Source: JBFWRI01 sp050248995
GTDB taxonomy: Bacteria > Pseudomonadota > Alphaproteobacteria > JAIXQD01
Direction of reading: 5' to 3'
DNA length: 64,000 bases
NCBI GenBank assembly: GCA_050248995.1
Contig: JBFWRI010000002.1
Coordinates: 41,584-105,583 of the forward strand
Within the stretch, counting starts at the first letter, position 1. Every line of letters starts with the position of its first letter. Positions 26,602 to 36,032 of the stretch are shown here, one piece after another. The position numbers and the translations under genes are program-made. The notes under the pieces were generated by a model. The model did not search any database, was not told where the DNA came from, and saw nothing but the letters and a program-made list of their open reading frames with translations.

Positions 26602-27441
26602 CTACTGCGCGTCTTTGCGCTTTTTCGGACGGCGGATGATCATCCACTCGGTCCGCTTGTTGTGACGGGTCTTGGCGCCCTTTGAATTCTTGCCCCATGG
26701 CGACATCGGGTGCTTGCCCGACTTCGAACGACCCTCACCGCCACCCATCGGGTGATCGATCGGGTTCATCGCCATACCGCGGGTTTGCGGGCGAATGCCC
26801 TTCCAGCGGTTGCGGCCGGCCTTGCCCATGCTTTCGTTCATACGGTCGGGGTTCGACACCGCGCCGATGGTGGCCAGGCAATCGCCACTAACGATGCGCA
26901 GTTCGCCCGAGCTCAGCTTGACCTGAGCATAACCTTGGTCACGGCCGACCAGTTGAACATAGGTGCCAGCCGAGCGCGCCATCTGGCCGCCCTTGCCGGC
27001 CTTCAGTTCGACATTGTGAACAATGGTGCCGACAGGAATATTCTTCAGCGGCATGCAGTTGCCGGGCTTCACGTCAACGCGCTCGCCCGAAACGATCACG
27101 TCGCCAGCCTTCAGGCGTTGTGGCGCCAGAATATAAGCTTGCTCGCCGTCCTTGTAGGTCAGCAGAGCGATAAAGGCGCTGCGGTTCGGATCGTATTCCA
27201 GACGCTCGACCGTCGCTTCAACGTCGAACTTGCGGCGCTTGAAATCAATCATGCGGTAACGGCGCTTGGCACCGCCGCCACGGTGACGCGACGTGATACG
27301 GCCCGTGTTGTTGCGGCCGCCCGACTTCGTCAGGCCCTCGGTCAGCTTCTTGACCGGCTCGCCTTTGTGCAGCTCTTTACGGTCCGTCAGGATCAGCTGG
27401 CGGCGGCCGTTCGAGGTGGGTTTGAATTTTCTAAGTGCCAT
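26602..27441 (-). CDS. rplB: 50S ribosomal protein L2
   Basis: A 279-residue L2, required for subunit joining and peptidyl transfer. Motifs are MALRKFKPTSNGRRQ, GRNNTGRITSRHRGGGAKRR, YRMIDFKRRK and, at the end, RGMAMNPIDHPMGGGEGRS including the functional His of NPIDHPMGGG. Normal length. Confidence 0.98.
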   Translation of the reverse strand: MALRKFKPTSNGRRQLILTDRKELHKGEPVKKLTEGLTKSGGRNNTGRITSRHRGGGAKRRYRMIDFKRRKFDVEATVERLEYDPNRSAFIALLTYKDGEQAYILAPQRLKAGDVIVSGERVDVKPGNCMPLKNIPVGTIVHNVELKAGKGGQMARSAGTYVQLVGRDQGYAQVKLSSGELRIVSGDCLATIGAVSNPDRMNESMGKAGRNRWKGIRPQTRGMAMNPIDHPMGGGEGRSKSGKHPMSPWGKNSKGAKTRHNKRTEWMIIRRPKKRKDAQ

Positions 27442-27460
27442 CGTGTACCTCTAATTCCCC

Positions 27461-27787
27461 TTACAGCGCCGTGCCGATGTCGATCGTCTGGCCTTCAGCC
27501 AGCGTGACAATGGCTTTCTTGCTGTCACTGCGAAAACCCTTGTAACCACGGAAAGTCTTGGTCTTGCCCTGATTGCGGATTGTGTTGACCGACGTCACCT
27601 TCACGCCCCAGATGGTTTCCACGGCTTCGCGGATCTGTGGCTTTGTCGCATCCAGCGGCACACGGAACACAACCTGGTTGTGCTCTGACAGGCTTGTCGA
27701 CTTTTCGGTGATCACCGGCGACAGGATCTTGGTATAAGTGCCCGAGTTAACCGTCTTGGCAGCAGCAGCTTGCTTCTTAGTTGCCAT
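27461..27787 (-). CDS. rplW: 50S ribosomal protein L23
   Basis: A 108-residue L23, the docking site for trigger factor and SRP at the exit tunnel. Conserved parts are ILSPVITEKSTSLSEHNQVV, FRVPLDATKPQIREAVETIW and GVKVTSVNTIRNQGKTKTFR. It lies two bases after rplD. Confidence 0.97.
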   Translation of the reverse strand: MATKKQAAAAKTVNSGTYTKILSPVITEKSTSLSEHNQVVFRVPLDATKPQIREAVETIWGVKVTSVNTIRNQGKTKTFRGYKGFRSDSKKAIVTLAEGQTIDIGTAL

Positions 27788-27789
27788 GA

Positions 27790-28539
27790 TTACTCTCCCT
27801 TATCCTTCTTGGCCGCCGCCTTAGCCGGAGCCTTCTTCGCAGCAGCGGGCTTCTTGGCTTCGGTTTTACGTGCCGTTGTCTTCTTGGTTGCGGCAGGCGT
27901 CTTGGCGCCGCGCGTCACTTTCGTTGTCAGGCGCTTGGTCAGCGCGTCAACAGCGCTCGAGGTCAGCACCAGTGCTTCGTGGCGCAGGATGTCATAGACG
28001 TTGGCAGCGTTATCCGGCAGTACGCACACATTCGGAATGTTGCGAACCGACAGTGCAAAGTTCAGGTCGATCTTATCACCGTCGACAAACAACAGCGAGG
28101 CGCCGAACTTGCCGATCTTCTTAGCCATATCCTTGGTCTTGATCTTGTCGCTTTTGGCTTGGTCCAGCACGAACAACTTGCCTTCGGCCTGCTTGGCCGA
28201 AAGGGCTGTGCACAGAGCAGCCTGACGGACTTTCTTTTGCAGGTCGGTCGAATGATCGCGCTTGTGCGGTCCAAAAATCACCGCACCACCGCGCCATTGC
28301 GGCGACCGGGTCGAACCCTGACGGGCGCGGCCGGTGCCTTTTTGGTTCCACGGCTTGGCCGTCGTGCCGGCGATCATGGCGATCGTCTTGGTCTGGTGGT
28401 TGCCGCTGCGGCGCTTGTTCAGCTGCCAGTTGACAGCACGCGCCAACAGGTCGGCGCGGACTTCGCGGCCGAACACCTGCTCGTTCAGCTCAACATCGCC
28501 GACGGCTTTGAAATCAAGGTTATGAACTTTCGCTTTCAT
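27790..28539 (-). CDS. rplD: 50S ribosomal protein L4 with basic C-terminal extension
   Basis: A 249-residue L4 (usually ~205). The body has AVNWQLNKRRSGNHQTK, KPWNQKGTGRARQGSTRSPQ, WRGGAVIFGPHKRDHS and, near residue 200, LRHEALVLTSSAVDALTKRL. About 45 further residues are a Lys/Ala/Thr tail (KTPAATKKTTARKTEAKKPA and on). L4 is a feedback regulator of the S10 operon in enterobacteria; whether that holds here is unknown. Confidence 0.97.
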   Translation of the reverse strand: MKAKVHNLDFKAVGDVELNEQVFGREVRADLLARAVNWQLNKRRSGNHQTKTIAMIAGTTAKPWNQKGTGRARQGSTRSPQWRGGAVIFGPHKRDHSTDLQKKVRQAALCTALSAKQAEGKLFVLDQAKSDKIKTKDMAKKIGKFGASLLFVDGDKIDLNFALSVRNIPNVCVLPDNAANVYDILRHEALVLTSSAVDALTKRLTTKVTRGAKTPAATKKTTARKTEAKKPAAAKKAPAKAAAKKDKGE

Positions 28540-28542
28540 CGC

Positions 28543-29316
28543 TTACTCCGTCGCACCTTCTGCTGCAGGGGCTTCGGCGGCGGGCGCCTCGGCAGCAGCT
28601 TCGGGTTGTTGCTCAGTTTTTGCTTCAGCCGCGGCAGGTGCGCTCTTCACACCAGCTGTCGGCAGATCTTTTGGCATTTTCTTCTTTACGGCGTCGCGGA
28701 TCAGCACATAGCTTCCTTCAACGCCCGGAACGGTACCCGACACCATGATCAGGCCCTGTTCGTCGTCAACGGCGACAACTTGCAGGTTGATTGTTGTCAC
28801 GCGTTCATCACCCAAGTGACCAGCCATCTTCTTGCCGGGGAACGTGCGACCGGGATCCTGACGGTTACCAGTCGAACCATGTGAACGGTGCGAAACCGAC
28901 ACACCGTGCGACGCACGCAGACCACCGAAGTTCCAGCGCTTCATGGCGCCGGCGAAACCCTTACCGATCGAGGTGCCGGTGACATCAACGAATTGACCTG
29001 CGGCAAAGTGTGAGGCGGCGAATTCGGTGCCAACATCAACCAGCTTGTCGGCGTCAACACGAAATTCAGCCAGCTTCTTCATCGGCTCAACCTTCGCCTT
29101 GGCAAAGTGGCCGCGTTCGGCTTTCGTGGTGTTCTTAGTTTTCTTGCGGCCGTAACCCAGTTGGACGGCGGTGTAACCATCGCGCTCAGCGGTACGCTGC
29201 GCAACAACGCGGCAACCGTCCATACGCAGCACGGTGACAGGAATGTGCTGGCCGGCGTTATCAAACACGCGGGTCATGCCCAGTTTTTCAGCGATCAGTC
29301 CGGTACGTTGTGCCAT
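28543..29316 (-). CDS. rplC: 50S ribosomal protein L3 with acidic C-terminal extension
   Basis: A 257-residue L3 (usually ~210). Conserved parts are RTGLIAEKLGMTRVFDNAGQ, DVTGTSIGKGFAGAMKRWNF and SHGVSVSHRSHGSTGNRQDP, GRTFPGKKMAGHLGDERVT. The last ~45 residues are Ala/Glu/Pro-rich and acidic (EQQPEAAAEAPAAEAPAAEG), the opposite charge of the L4 and L22 tails. Confidence 0.97.
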   Translation of the reverse strand: MAQRTGLIAEKLGMTRVFDNAGQHIPVTVLRMDGCRVVAQRTAERDGYTAVQLGYGRKKTKNTTKAERGHFAKAKVEPMKKLAEFRVDADKLVDVGTEFAASHFAAGQFVDVTGTSIGKGFAGAMKRWNFGGLRASHGVSVSHRSHGSTGNRQDPGRTFPGKKMAGHLGDERVTTINLQVVAVDDEQGLIMVSGTVPGVEGSYVLIRDAVKKKMPKDLPTAGVKSAPAAAEAKTEQQPEAAAEAPAAEAPAAEGATE

Positions 29317-29327
29317 CGTCCTCTCCC

Positions 29328-29645
29328 TTACGCTGCCATCAGCTTGATTTCGACGTCGACGCCGGCGGCGAGTTCAAGCTTCATCAGCGCATCAATTGTT
29401 TGCGGCGTGGGCTCAATGATATCCAGCACACGCTTGTGTGTGCGGATTTCAAATTGCTCGCGCGACTTCTTATCAATGTGCGGGCTGCGGTTAACCGTGA
29501 ATCGCTCGATACGGGTCGGCAGCGGGATCGGCCCGCGCACAGAAGCGCCCGTACGTTTGGCGGTGGCGACAATGTCCTTTACCGACTGGTCAACCAGGCG
29601 GGGATCAAAGGCACGCATCCGAATGCGAATGTTCTGACCAATCAT
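29328..29645 (-). CDS. rpsJ: 30S ribosomal protein S10
   Basis: A 105-residue S10, first gene of the S10-spc operon. I use ATG 29645 (MIGQNIRIRMRAFDPRL), which matches the family start and has GGAGAG six to eight bases upstream; two nearer ATGs upstream overlap the ribosome-binding site. Other motifs are RGPIPLPTRIERFTVNRSPH and DKKSREQFEIRTHKR. S10 also acts in antitermination with NusB. Confidence 0.97.
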   Translation of the reverse strand: MIGQNIRIRMRAFDPRLVDQSVKDIVATAKRTGASVRGPIPLPTRIERFTVNRSPHIDKKSREQFEIRTHKRVLDIIEPTPQTIDALMKLELAAGVDVEIKLMAA

Positions 29646-29993
29646 ATTCATCTCTCCGTTACGCATGCGTGTTACACGCCTGCGTTGTGATTCACGTATT
29701 AACCTGTCAAAGACGCTGTTCTGTCACGCTTTTCAGCACTAGGAACAAAATCCTTGAGCGTTTTCTTCGACATTTCTACCGAAGGAGCGCAGTCCGTGAA
29801 GACCCCGCCCACCCAAATTTCGTGCGCTGTTATGCACAGAAAGCGGGGGTAGAATCAACAAGTAATTTTCTTTCGTGTCTCTAACCGGCCAGAAAGCCAC
29901 AAAAGAGCGTAAAATAAGGAAAAATCAGGCCAAATCGGACCCCGGACAAGCCCCGGCAAGGGCCTGAAGCTGGCCGCAAGCCTAAAAAAGCCA
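29646..29993. other. Leader and promoter region of the S10-spc operon, no gene seen
   Basis: Nearly 350 bases without a credible gene. A minus-strand TTGACA (about 29705-29710) is followed by TTAATA-like sequence but without a clean 17-base spacing to a good -10, so I cannot fix the promoter. The remainder is unremarkable apart from a GC-rich tract at 29938-29980. An L4-responsive leader like that of enterobacteria is not recognisable. Confidence 0.4.
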
Positions 29994-30024
29994 ATAAAAA
30001 GGCCCGGTTTTAGGGCCGGGCCAG
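29994..30024 (-). terminator. Terminator after the unknown gene at 30029
   Basis: GGCCCGG (30001-30007) pairs with CCGGGCC (30016-30022) around an 8-base loop; on the minus strand it is followed by TTTTTATT. It starts within six bases of the stop of the 168-residue gene and ends that unit before the S10 operon. Confidence 0.88.
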
Positions 30025-30028
30025 GATT

Positions 30029-30535
30029 TTAGACTTCAAACTTGGCTAAATGGACCAGATATTGGGCCTGACGGGCTCTTTCGGCTGAAAGCGGGCTGAC
30101 TTCATCAAAAGGCGCCATATCTCGGATGTCTGAGGCCTCCCTCCAGCCGCAGCCCTTAGGGAACAGCAGTTCAGTCGGGCGATGCTGAGCATCCATAATC
30201 AAGATTACGCACCATTTTGTGGGATCAATACGATTGGACGTCTTCATAACGATTTCCAGTTGCGTACCGCCGTCTTGGCGCGGCGTAACCTTCAGCACAT
30301 GGCGGTAGCGGTCAGAAAATCTGGGGTCTTCCATTTCCTGCCACGCCAGCGGCACATCGCCTTTCAATCCTTTGCGGCCCAGCGGGCATTCATAGGGCTG
30401 CTGTGTATCCAGCGCGACACGAATATTGCTTTTCAGGCGTGCTTCAATGTCGCTGTAATCCCAGCGCTTATTTTCAGCTTCATCCTGTTTCAGGAAGGCT
30501 GCGATTTTTTCAAGATCCTGCTCAACGGTGGCCAT
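30029..30535 (-). CDS. Conserved-looking protein of unknown function between tuf and rpsJ
   Basis: A 168-residue soluble protein that I do not recognise. It has an acidic helical N-terminus (EQDLEKIAAFLKQDEAENK), a middle with CPLGRKGLKGDVPLAWQEM, alternating strands (LKVTPRQDGGTQLEIVMK; KWCVILIMDAQ) and a C-terminal helix (LSAERARQAQYLVHLAKF). No signal peptide, membrane segment or known catalytic motif is evident. It sits between tuf and rpsJ, isolated by a terminator on each side, so it is a separate transcription unit inside a locus that is usually continuous. Confidence 0.8.
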   Translation of the reverse strand: MATVEQDLEKIAAFLKQDEAENKRWDYSDIEARLKSNIRVALDTQQPYECPLGRKGLKGDVPLAWQEMEDPRFSDRYRHVLKVTPRQDGGTQLEIVMKTSNRIDPTKWCVILIMDAQHRPTELLFPKGCGWREASDIRDMAPFDEVSPLSAERARQAQYLVHLAKFEV

Positions 30536-30612
30536 GGGAATACCCCTTTATTTATATGTTTTGGCTATAGCGTCCCTATAGCATCCGCACCAGCGACTAA
30601 ACAACAAAAAAG

Positions 30613-30642
30613 AAAAACCCCGGCATTGCTGCCGGGGCTTTC
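30613..30642 (-). terminator. Terminator of tuf
   Basis: CCCCGGC (30618-30624) and GCCGGGG (30631-30637) with a 6-base loop, followed on the minus strand by TTTTTCTTTTTT. It starts about 20 bases after the tuf stop. Confidence 0.92.
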
Positions 30643-30662
30643 TATTACTTATCCCTGAAAGA

Positions 30663-31850
<1,188 letters not shown>

Positions 31851-31871
31851 CTCATACTCCAATAGTTATGC

Positions 31872-31942
31872 GGGCCCTTGCTATCGGGCCCCGGTTAAAA
31901 GCCTAGGTTGTGCTTGTCAGCCTTTAACGCCATTCCTGACAA
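31872..31942 (-). promoter_or_regulatory. Inverted repeats in the tuf leader
   Basis: Two dyads lie just upstream of tuf. GGGCCC (31872-31877) and GGGCCC (31886-31891) can pair around an 8-base loop about 22 bases before the start codon. TTGTCAG (31914-31920) and CTGACAA (31936-31942) form a 7-bp inverted repeat with 15 bases between. The first could be an mRNA leader hairpin; the second could be an operator or part of the promoter. Confidence 0.4.
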
Positions 31943-32124
31943 TTGGTCGCGGTTTTACATAAAAAAACCAGCTAATGGAAGCTTTTTTTAGGCTTCGACG
32001 CACCAAGAAGAACGATGTGGATTAAGGGCAACATTATTGCCTTTTCAGAAGTATCTGAAGGAAGTTAATGCGTCAGGCTTTTAAATGCGATTAGATTGGC
32101 CGAAATTGAGGGGAGATTTTTAGA

Positions 32125-32322
32125 ATGGCAAATTCAGGTTTTATTGCTGCAGGGGCGATTGTCGCCTCGCTAGGTGGTCCGGTAGCGCGCCAGGAGCCTG
32201 GCGCCGGCCCCGTATTGGTCGCAGCTGGCGCTGTGCTTGCGCTGGTTGGTTTTTGTCTGCCTTCCAAACCATCGGCAAAGACAACTTCAGACCCATCTGA
32301 ACCCGCGCCTCCAAGCAATTAG
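32125..32322 (+). CDS. Small membrane protein of unknown function
   Basis: A 65-residue protein with a hydrophobic N-terminus (FIAAGAIVASLGG) and a second hydrophobic stretch (GPVLVAAGAVLALVGFCL), then a short polar Pro/Ser-rich tail; two membrane-spanning helices are likely. GGGGAG stands nine bases before the ATG. It ends three bases before the next gene and is probably co-transcribed with it. Both run against the surrounding fusA and tuf. Confidence 0.65.
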   Translation: MANSGFIAAGAIVASLGGPVARQEPGAGPVLVAAGAVLALVGFCLPSKPSAKTTSDPSEPAPPSN

Positions 32323-32325
32323 TGC

Positions 32326-32754
32326 ATGCCAAAAGGATATCTGATCTGCCCTGTCACCAATGCCTCAGCCGAGATGCAGGCCAAGATCGATGCTTTTGTC
32401 GCCAAAAAGGCTGAAGAAGGCTGGGATATCCATAACCCGAAATATGACGCCCCGCAGGATGACGAAACCGGCGTTGGCATTTATATCGCCCACTTTACGG
32501 CGCTACAGGATTGCCAACGTGTTTTCATCATCTGGGACAGTAACAGCCGGGGCAGTATTTGTGACTTCGGAGCCGTGATGTTCTCGGGTCTGCCGGTTGA
32601 GGTAGTCGACGTTGTTAACCCTGATATTCCGGGCAAAAGCTTCCTGAAAATCATGCAGGATATCGAGGCCAACGGCCCGATTATGAAAGATGGCCGTGTT
32701 ATTCGCGCCCTGCCGCCAAAGCGGGGCTCCAGCGACAAGCCCGGCCCGCAATAA
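32326..32754 (+). CDS. Nucleoside deoxyribosyltransferase-like fold protein (tentative)
   Basis: A 142-residue soluble protein. The layout recalls small Rossmann-like nucleoside 2-deoxyribosyltransferase/TIR-like folds: an opening strand GYLICPVTNAS, an alternating middle with GVGIYIAHFTAL, QDCQRVFIIWDSNSRGSICD and FGAVMFSGLPVEVV, where D-x-x-S-x-G-S-x-x-D-F-G resembles the substrate-site turn of that superfamily. The family is shown only by this motif pattern, so the enzymatic role is a guess. It is coupled to the small membrane protein before it and ends at a shared terminator with fusA. Confidence 0.7.
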   Translation: MPKGYLICPVTNASAEMQAKIDAFVAKKAEEGWDIHNPKYDAPQDDETGVGIYIAHFTALQDCQRVFIIWDSNSRGSICDFGAVMFSGLPVEVVDVVNPDIPGKSFLKIMQDIEANGPIMKDGRVIRALPPKRGSSDKPGPQ

Positions 32755-32761
32755 CCCCAAT

Positions 32762-32801
32762 AAAAAAGGCCGCCCATGGAGAGTATCCGGGGCGGCCTTT
32801 T
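32762..32801. terminator. Bidirectional terminator between the 142-residue gene and fusA
   Basis: GGCCGCCC (32768-32775) pairs with GGGCGGCC (32790-32797); A6 precedes and T4 follows, so it can stop transcription from both convergent genes. Confidence 0.92.
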
Positions 32802-32820
32802 AAATCATTCAACCGGCTTT

Positions 32821-34899
32821 TTAGCTCGCCAGCTTGGTGCGGACTTCGTCCACGATGTTCGGCGGCACTTGTGCATAGTGCGCGAACTGCATGGTGTACT
32901 GTGCACGGCCTTGCGTCATCGAACGCAGGGTGTTCACATAACCGAACATCTGCGCCAATGGCACCGATGCTGTCACCACGCGGGCATTGCCACGCTGGTC
33001 CATGTTGTTGATCTGGCCGCGGCGGCTGTTCAAGTCGCCGATAACATCACCCATGTAATCTTCCGGGGTAACGACTTCGACAGACATAATCGGCTCCAGC
33101 AGGGCCGGTTTGGCCTTCTGCATGGCTTCCTTGAACGCAGCCTTGGCGGCGATTTCGAACGCCAGCGCCGACGAGTCAACGTCGTGGTAAGCGCCGTCGG
33201 TCAGCGTGATCTTGAAATCCAGCACAGGGAAGCCGGCAATCACACCAGTCTGGCGTGCCTGCTCAAGACCCTTGACGACACCGGGGATGTATTCCTTCGG
33301 CACAGAACCGCCAACGGTCTTGTTTTCGAATTCGTAACCTGCGCCGGGTTCCTGCGGTGCCATCGTGAAGATGATACGCGCGAACTGGCCCGAACCACCC
33401 GATTGCTTCTTGTGGGTGTAATCGTGTTCGATCTCCTTGGTGATCGTTTCACGGTAGGCCACCTGCGGCGCACCGACGTTGGCTTCCACCTTGAATTCGC
33501 GTTTCATACGGTCGACAAGAATTTCGAGGTGGAGTTCGCCCATACCCTTGATGATGGTCTGGCCGCTTTCGTGATCGACAGCAACGCGGAACGACGGGTC
33601 TTCCGACGCCAGGCGCTGCAGGGCGACGCCCAGCTTTTCCTGGTCAGCCTTTGACTTCGGCTCCACAGCCACTTCGATAACCGGATCAGGGAATTCCATA
33701 CGTTCCAGAACAATCGGTTTGGCAGGATCGCACAGCGTGTCACCGGTCGTAGTGTTCTTCAGTGAGGCCAGCGCGACGATATCGCCCGCATAGGCTTCCT
33801 TGATTTCTTCACGGTTGTTCGAGTGCATCAGCAGCATGCGCCCGACACGCTCACGGTCGTCCTTCACCGTATTCTGAACGTACGAACCGGCTTCCAGCTT
33901 GCCCGAATAGATACGCACGAACGTCAGCGAACCAACGAACGGGTCGTTCATGATTTTGAATGCGAGGCCCGAGAACGGCGCTTCATCTGAAGGCTGGCGG
34001 GTATCGGTGTCTTCGCTGTCGATCTTGTGGCCCTGAACGGCGCCGATATCCAGCGGCGATGGCAGATAGTCGACAACCGCATCCAGCATCGGCTGCACGC
34101 CCTTGTTCTTGAACGCCGAGCCCGTCAGAATCGGCACGAACTTGAAGCCGATGGTACCTTTGCGGATGCACTTTTGCAGGGTTTCAACATCCGGCTCCTT
34201 GCCTTCCAGATAGGCTTCCATGGCGGCATCGTCTTCCTCGACAGCCATTTCAACCAGCGCGGCGCGGTATTCATCCGCCTTCGCCTTCAGGTCAGCGGGG
34301 ATTTCTTCTTCGCGGAATTTCGCGCCCAGGCTTTCCTCTTCCCAGACAATGGCTTTCATCTTAACCAGGTCGATGACACCCTTGAAATCAGCTTCCGAAC
34401 CGATTGGTAGCTGCAGGATCAGGACGCGCGCACCCAGACGGTCTTTCACCATACTGACGCAGCGGTAGAAGTCCGAACCGATACGGTCCATCTTGTTGAC
34501 GAAAACCATACGCGGCACGCGGTACTTGTCAGCCTGACGCCAGACGGTTTCGGTTTGCGGCTCGACGCCCGATACGGCGTCCAGAAGGCAGATCGCACCA
34601 TCGAGAACGCGCAGCGAGCGTTCGACTTCAATCGTGAAGTCGACGTGGCCGGGGGTATCGATGATGTTCAGTCGCTTTTCACGCCAGAAGCAGGTCGTCG
34701 CGGCTGATGTAATGGTAATGCCGCGCTCTTGTTCCTGCTCCATCCAATCCATGGTCGCAGCGCCGTCGTGCACTTCGCCGATTTTGTATGACTTACCGGT
34801 GTAGTAAAGAATACGCTCGGTGGTGGTGGTTTTGCCGGCATCGATGTGCGCCATGATGCCAAAGTTACGATAGTCTTCGATTTTATACTGACGAGGCAT
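32821..34899 (-). CDS. fusA: Elongation factor G
   Basis: A 692-residue EF-G, the translocation GTPase. GTPase motifs are AHIDAGKTTTTERIL, DTPGHVDF and NKMDRIG, and the switch region has EQERGITITSA. Domain IV contains KQSGGSGQFARI, and the C-terminus has GYVNTLRSMTQGRAQYTM. Length is normal. It follows rpsG by 33 bases in the str operon. Confidence 0.98.
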   Translation of the reverse strand: MPRQYKIEDYRNFGIMAHIDAGKTTTTERILYYTGKSYKIGEVHDGAATMDWMEQEQERGITITSAATTCFWREKRLNIIDTPGHVDFTIEVERSLRVLDGAICLLDAVSGVEPQTETVWRQADKYRVPRMVFVNKMDRIGSDFYRCVSMVKDRLGARVLILQLPIGSEADFKGVIDLVKMKAIVWEEESLGAKFREEEIPADLKAKADEYRAALVEMAVEEDDAAMEAYLEGKEPDVETLQKCIRKGTIGFKFVPILTGSAFKNKGVQPMLDAVVDYLPSPLDIGAVQGHKIDSEDTDTRQPSDEAPFSGLAFKIMNDPFVGSLTFVRIYSGKLEAGSYVQNTVKDDRERVGRMLLMHSNNREEIKEAYAGDIVALASLKNTTTGDTLCDPAKPIVLERMEFPDPVIEVAVEPKSKADQEKLGVALQRLASEDPSFRVAVDHESGQTIIKGMGELHLEILVDRMKREFKVEANVGAPQVAYRETITKEIEHDYTHKKQSGGSGQFARIIFTMAPQEPGAGYEFENKTVGGSVPKEYIPGVVKGLEQARQTGVIAGFPVLDFKITLTDGAYHDVDSSALAFEIAAKAAFKEAMQKAKPALLEPIMSVEVVTPEDYMGDVIGDLNSRRGQINNMDQRGNARVVTASVPLAQMFGYVNTLRSMTQGRAQYTMQFAHYAQVPPNIVDEVRTKLAS

Positions 34900-34932
34900 C
34901 TGACCTAATCCTTACCTGTTAGAAACTTTGAA

Positions 34933-35403
34933 TTACCACTTGTAGTGGGCAAACGCCTTGTTGGCTTCCGCCATCTTGTGCGTATCTTCACGCTTCTTCA
35001 CGGATGTACCGCGACCCTGCGTGATATCCATCAGCTCGCCAACCAGACGGCCGATCATGGTTTTTTCGCCGCGCTTGCGGGCAGCATCGATGATCCAGCG
35101 CATGGCCAGCGCGATGCCGCGGTCTTCACGCACTTCAACAGGCACCTGATAGGTGGCGCCGCCGACGCGGCGGCTGCGGACTTCAACCTGCGGGCGGACG
35201 GTGTCGAGGATCTTGTGGAAGGTGGCGACAGCCGGTTCCTTCGTTTTGGTCTGCACCTGTTCCAGTGCGCCATAGACGATGCTTTCAGCAACCGACTTCT
35301 TGCCCTGGATCATAAGGCAGTTCATGAATTTTGTGATCTTCACATCACCAAACTTGGGATCGGGAAGGACTTTACGTTTCTCTGCGCGACGACGACGTGC
35401 CAT
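34933..35403 (-). CDS. rpsG: 30S ribosomal protein S7
   Basis: A 156-residue S7, organiser of the 3' domain of 16S rRNA and str-operon regulator in enterobacteria. Motifs are MARRRRAEKRKVLPDPKFGD, VEVRSRRVGGATYQVPVEVR and GRGTSVKKREDTHKMAEANK. Normal length. Confidence 0.98.
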   Translation of the reverse strand: MARRRRAEKRKVLPDPKFGDVKITKFMNCLMIQGKKSVAESIVYGALEQVQTKTKEPAVATFHKILDTVRPQVEVRSRRVGGATYQVPVEVREDRGIALAMRWIIDAARKRGEKTMIGRLVGELMDITQGRGTSVKKREDTHKMAEANKAFAHYKW

Positions 35404-35418
35404 GACTGGATACCTCTC

Positions 35419-35790
35419 TTACTTCGGACGCTTGGCGCCGTACTTCGAACGACGTTGCTTGCGGTCTTTCACGCCTTGTGTATCAAGCGTACCGCGGATG
35501 ATGTGATAACGAACGCCGGGCAAATCCTTCACGCGGCCGCCACGGATCATGACGACGCTGTGTTCTTGCAGGTTGTGGCCAACGCCGGGGATGTAGCAAA
35601 TGACTTCTTCCTTGTTTGTCAGGCGCACCTTGGCAACCTTACGCAGCGCCGAGTTCGGCTTCTTCGGGGTTGTCGTGTAAACACGGGTGCACACGCCGCG
35701 CTTTTGCGGACACTCGTCCAGCGCGCGTGAAATATTGCGTACCGGCAGCGGTTTGCGCGGGCGCTTGATCAACTGGTTTACTGTAGGCAT
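35419..35790 (-). CDS. rpsL: 30S ribosomal protein S12
   Basis: A 123-residue S12 of the decoding site. It begins MPTVNQLIKRPRKP and has PQKRGVCTRVYTTTPKKPNS, where the Lys associated with streptomycin response is wild type, and GGRVKDLPGVRYHIIRGTLD with the second such Lys also wild type. It is the first gene of the str operon; the promoter should lie in 35791-36032. Confidence 0.98.
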   Translation of the reverse strand: MPTVNQLIKRPRKPLPVRNISRALDECPQKRGVCTRVYTTTPKKPNSALRKVAKVRLTNKEEVICYIPGVGHNLQEHSVVMIRGGRVKDLPGVRYHIIRGTLDTQGVKDRKQRRSKYGAKRPK

Positions 35791-36032
35791 GTGCCTGTAA
35801 CCTTTCTCTTCCGGCGATGATCCAAAACGTATCGAACGGGTGCCATCGCCGGTGCGGCATTTCCCGTTGTTGAATGGGGCCCATCAAGGAGCGCCATTTC
35901 ATGAATTGGACGGGTATATATCGGAACTAACCCCGCCCAAGCAAGTGAAAACGATCGGGGCTTGTAATGAGACCTATATATGTGCTCTGATATTAGAGTG
36001 ATTTTCATCTAACATATTGATTTTAATAAACA

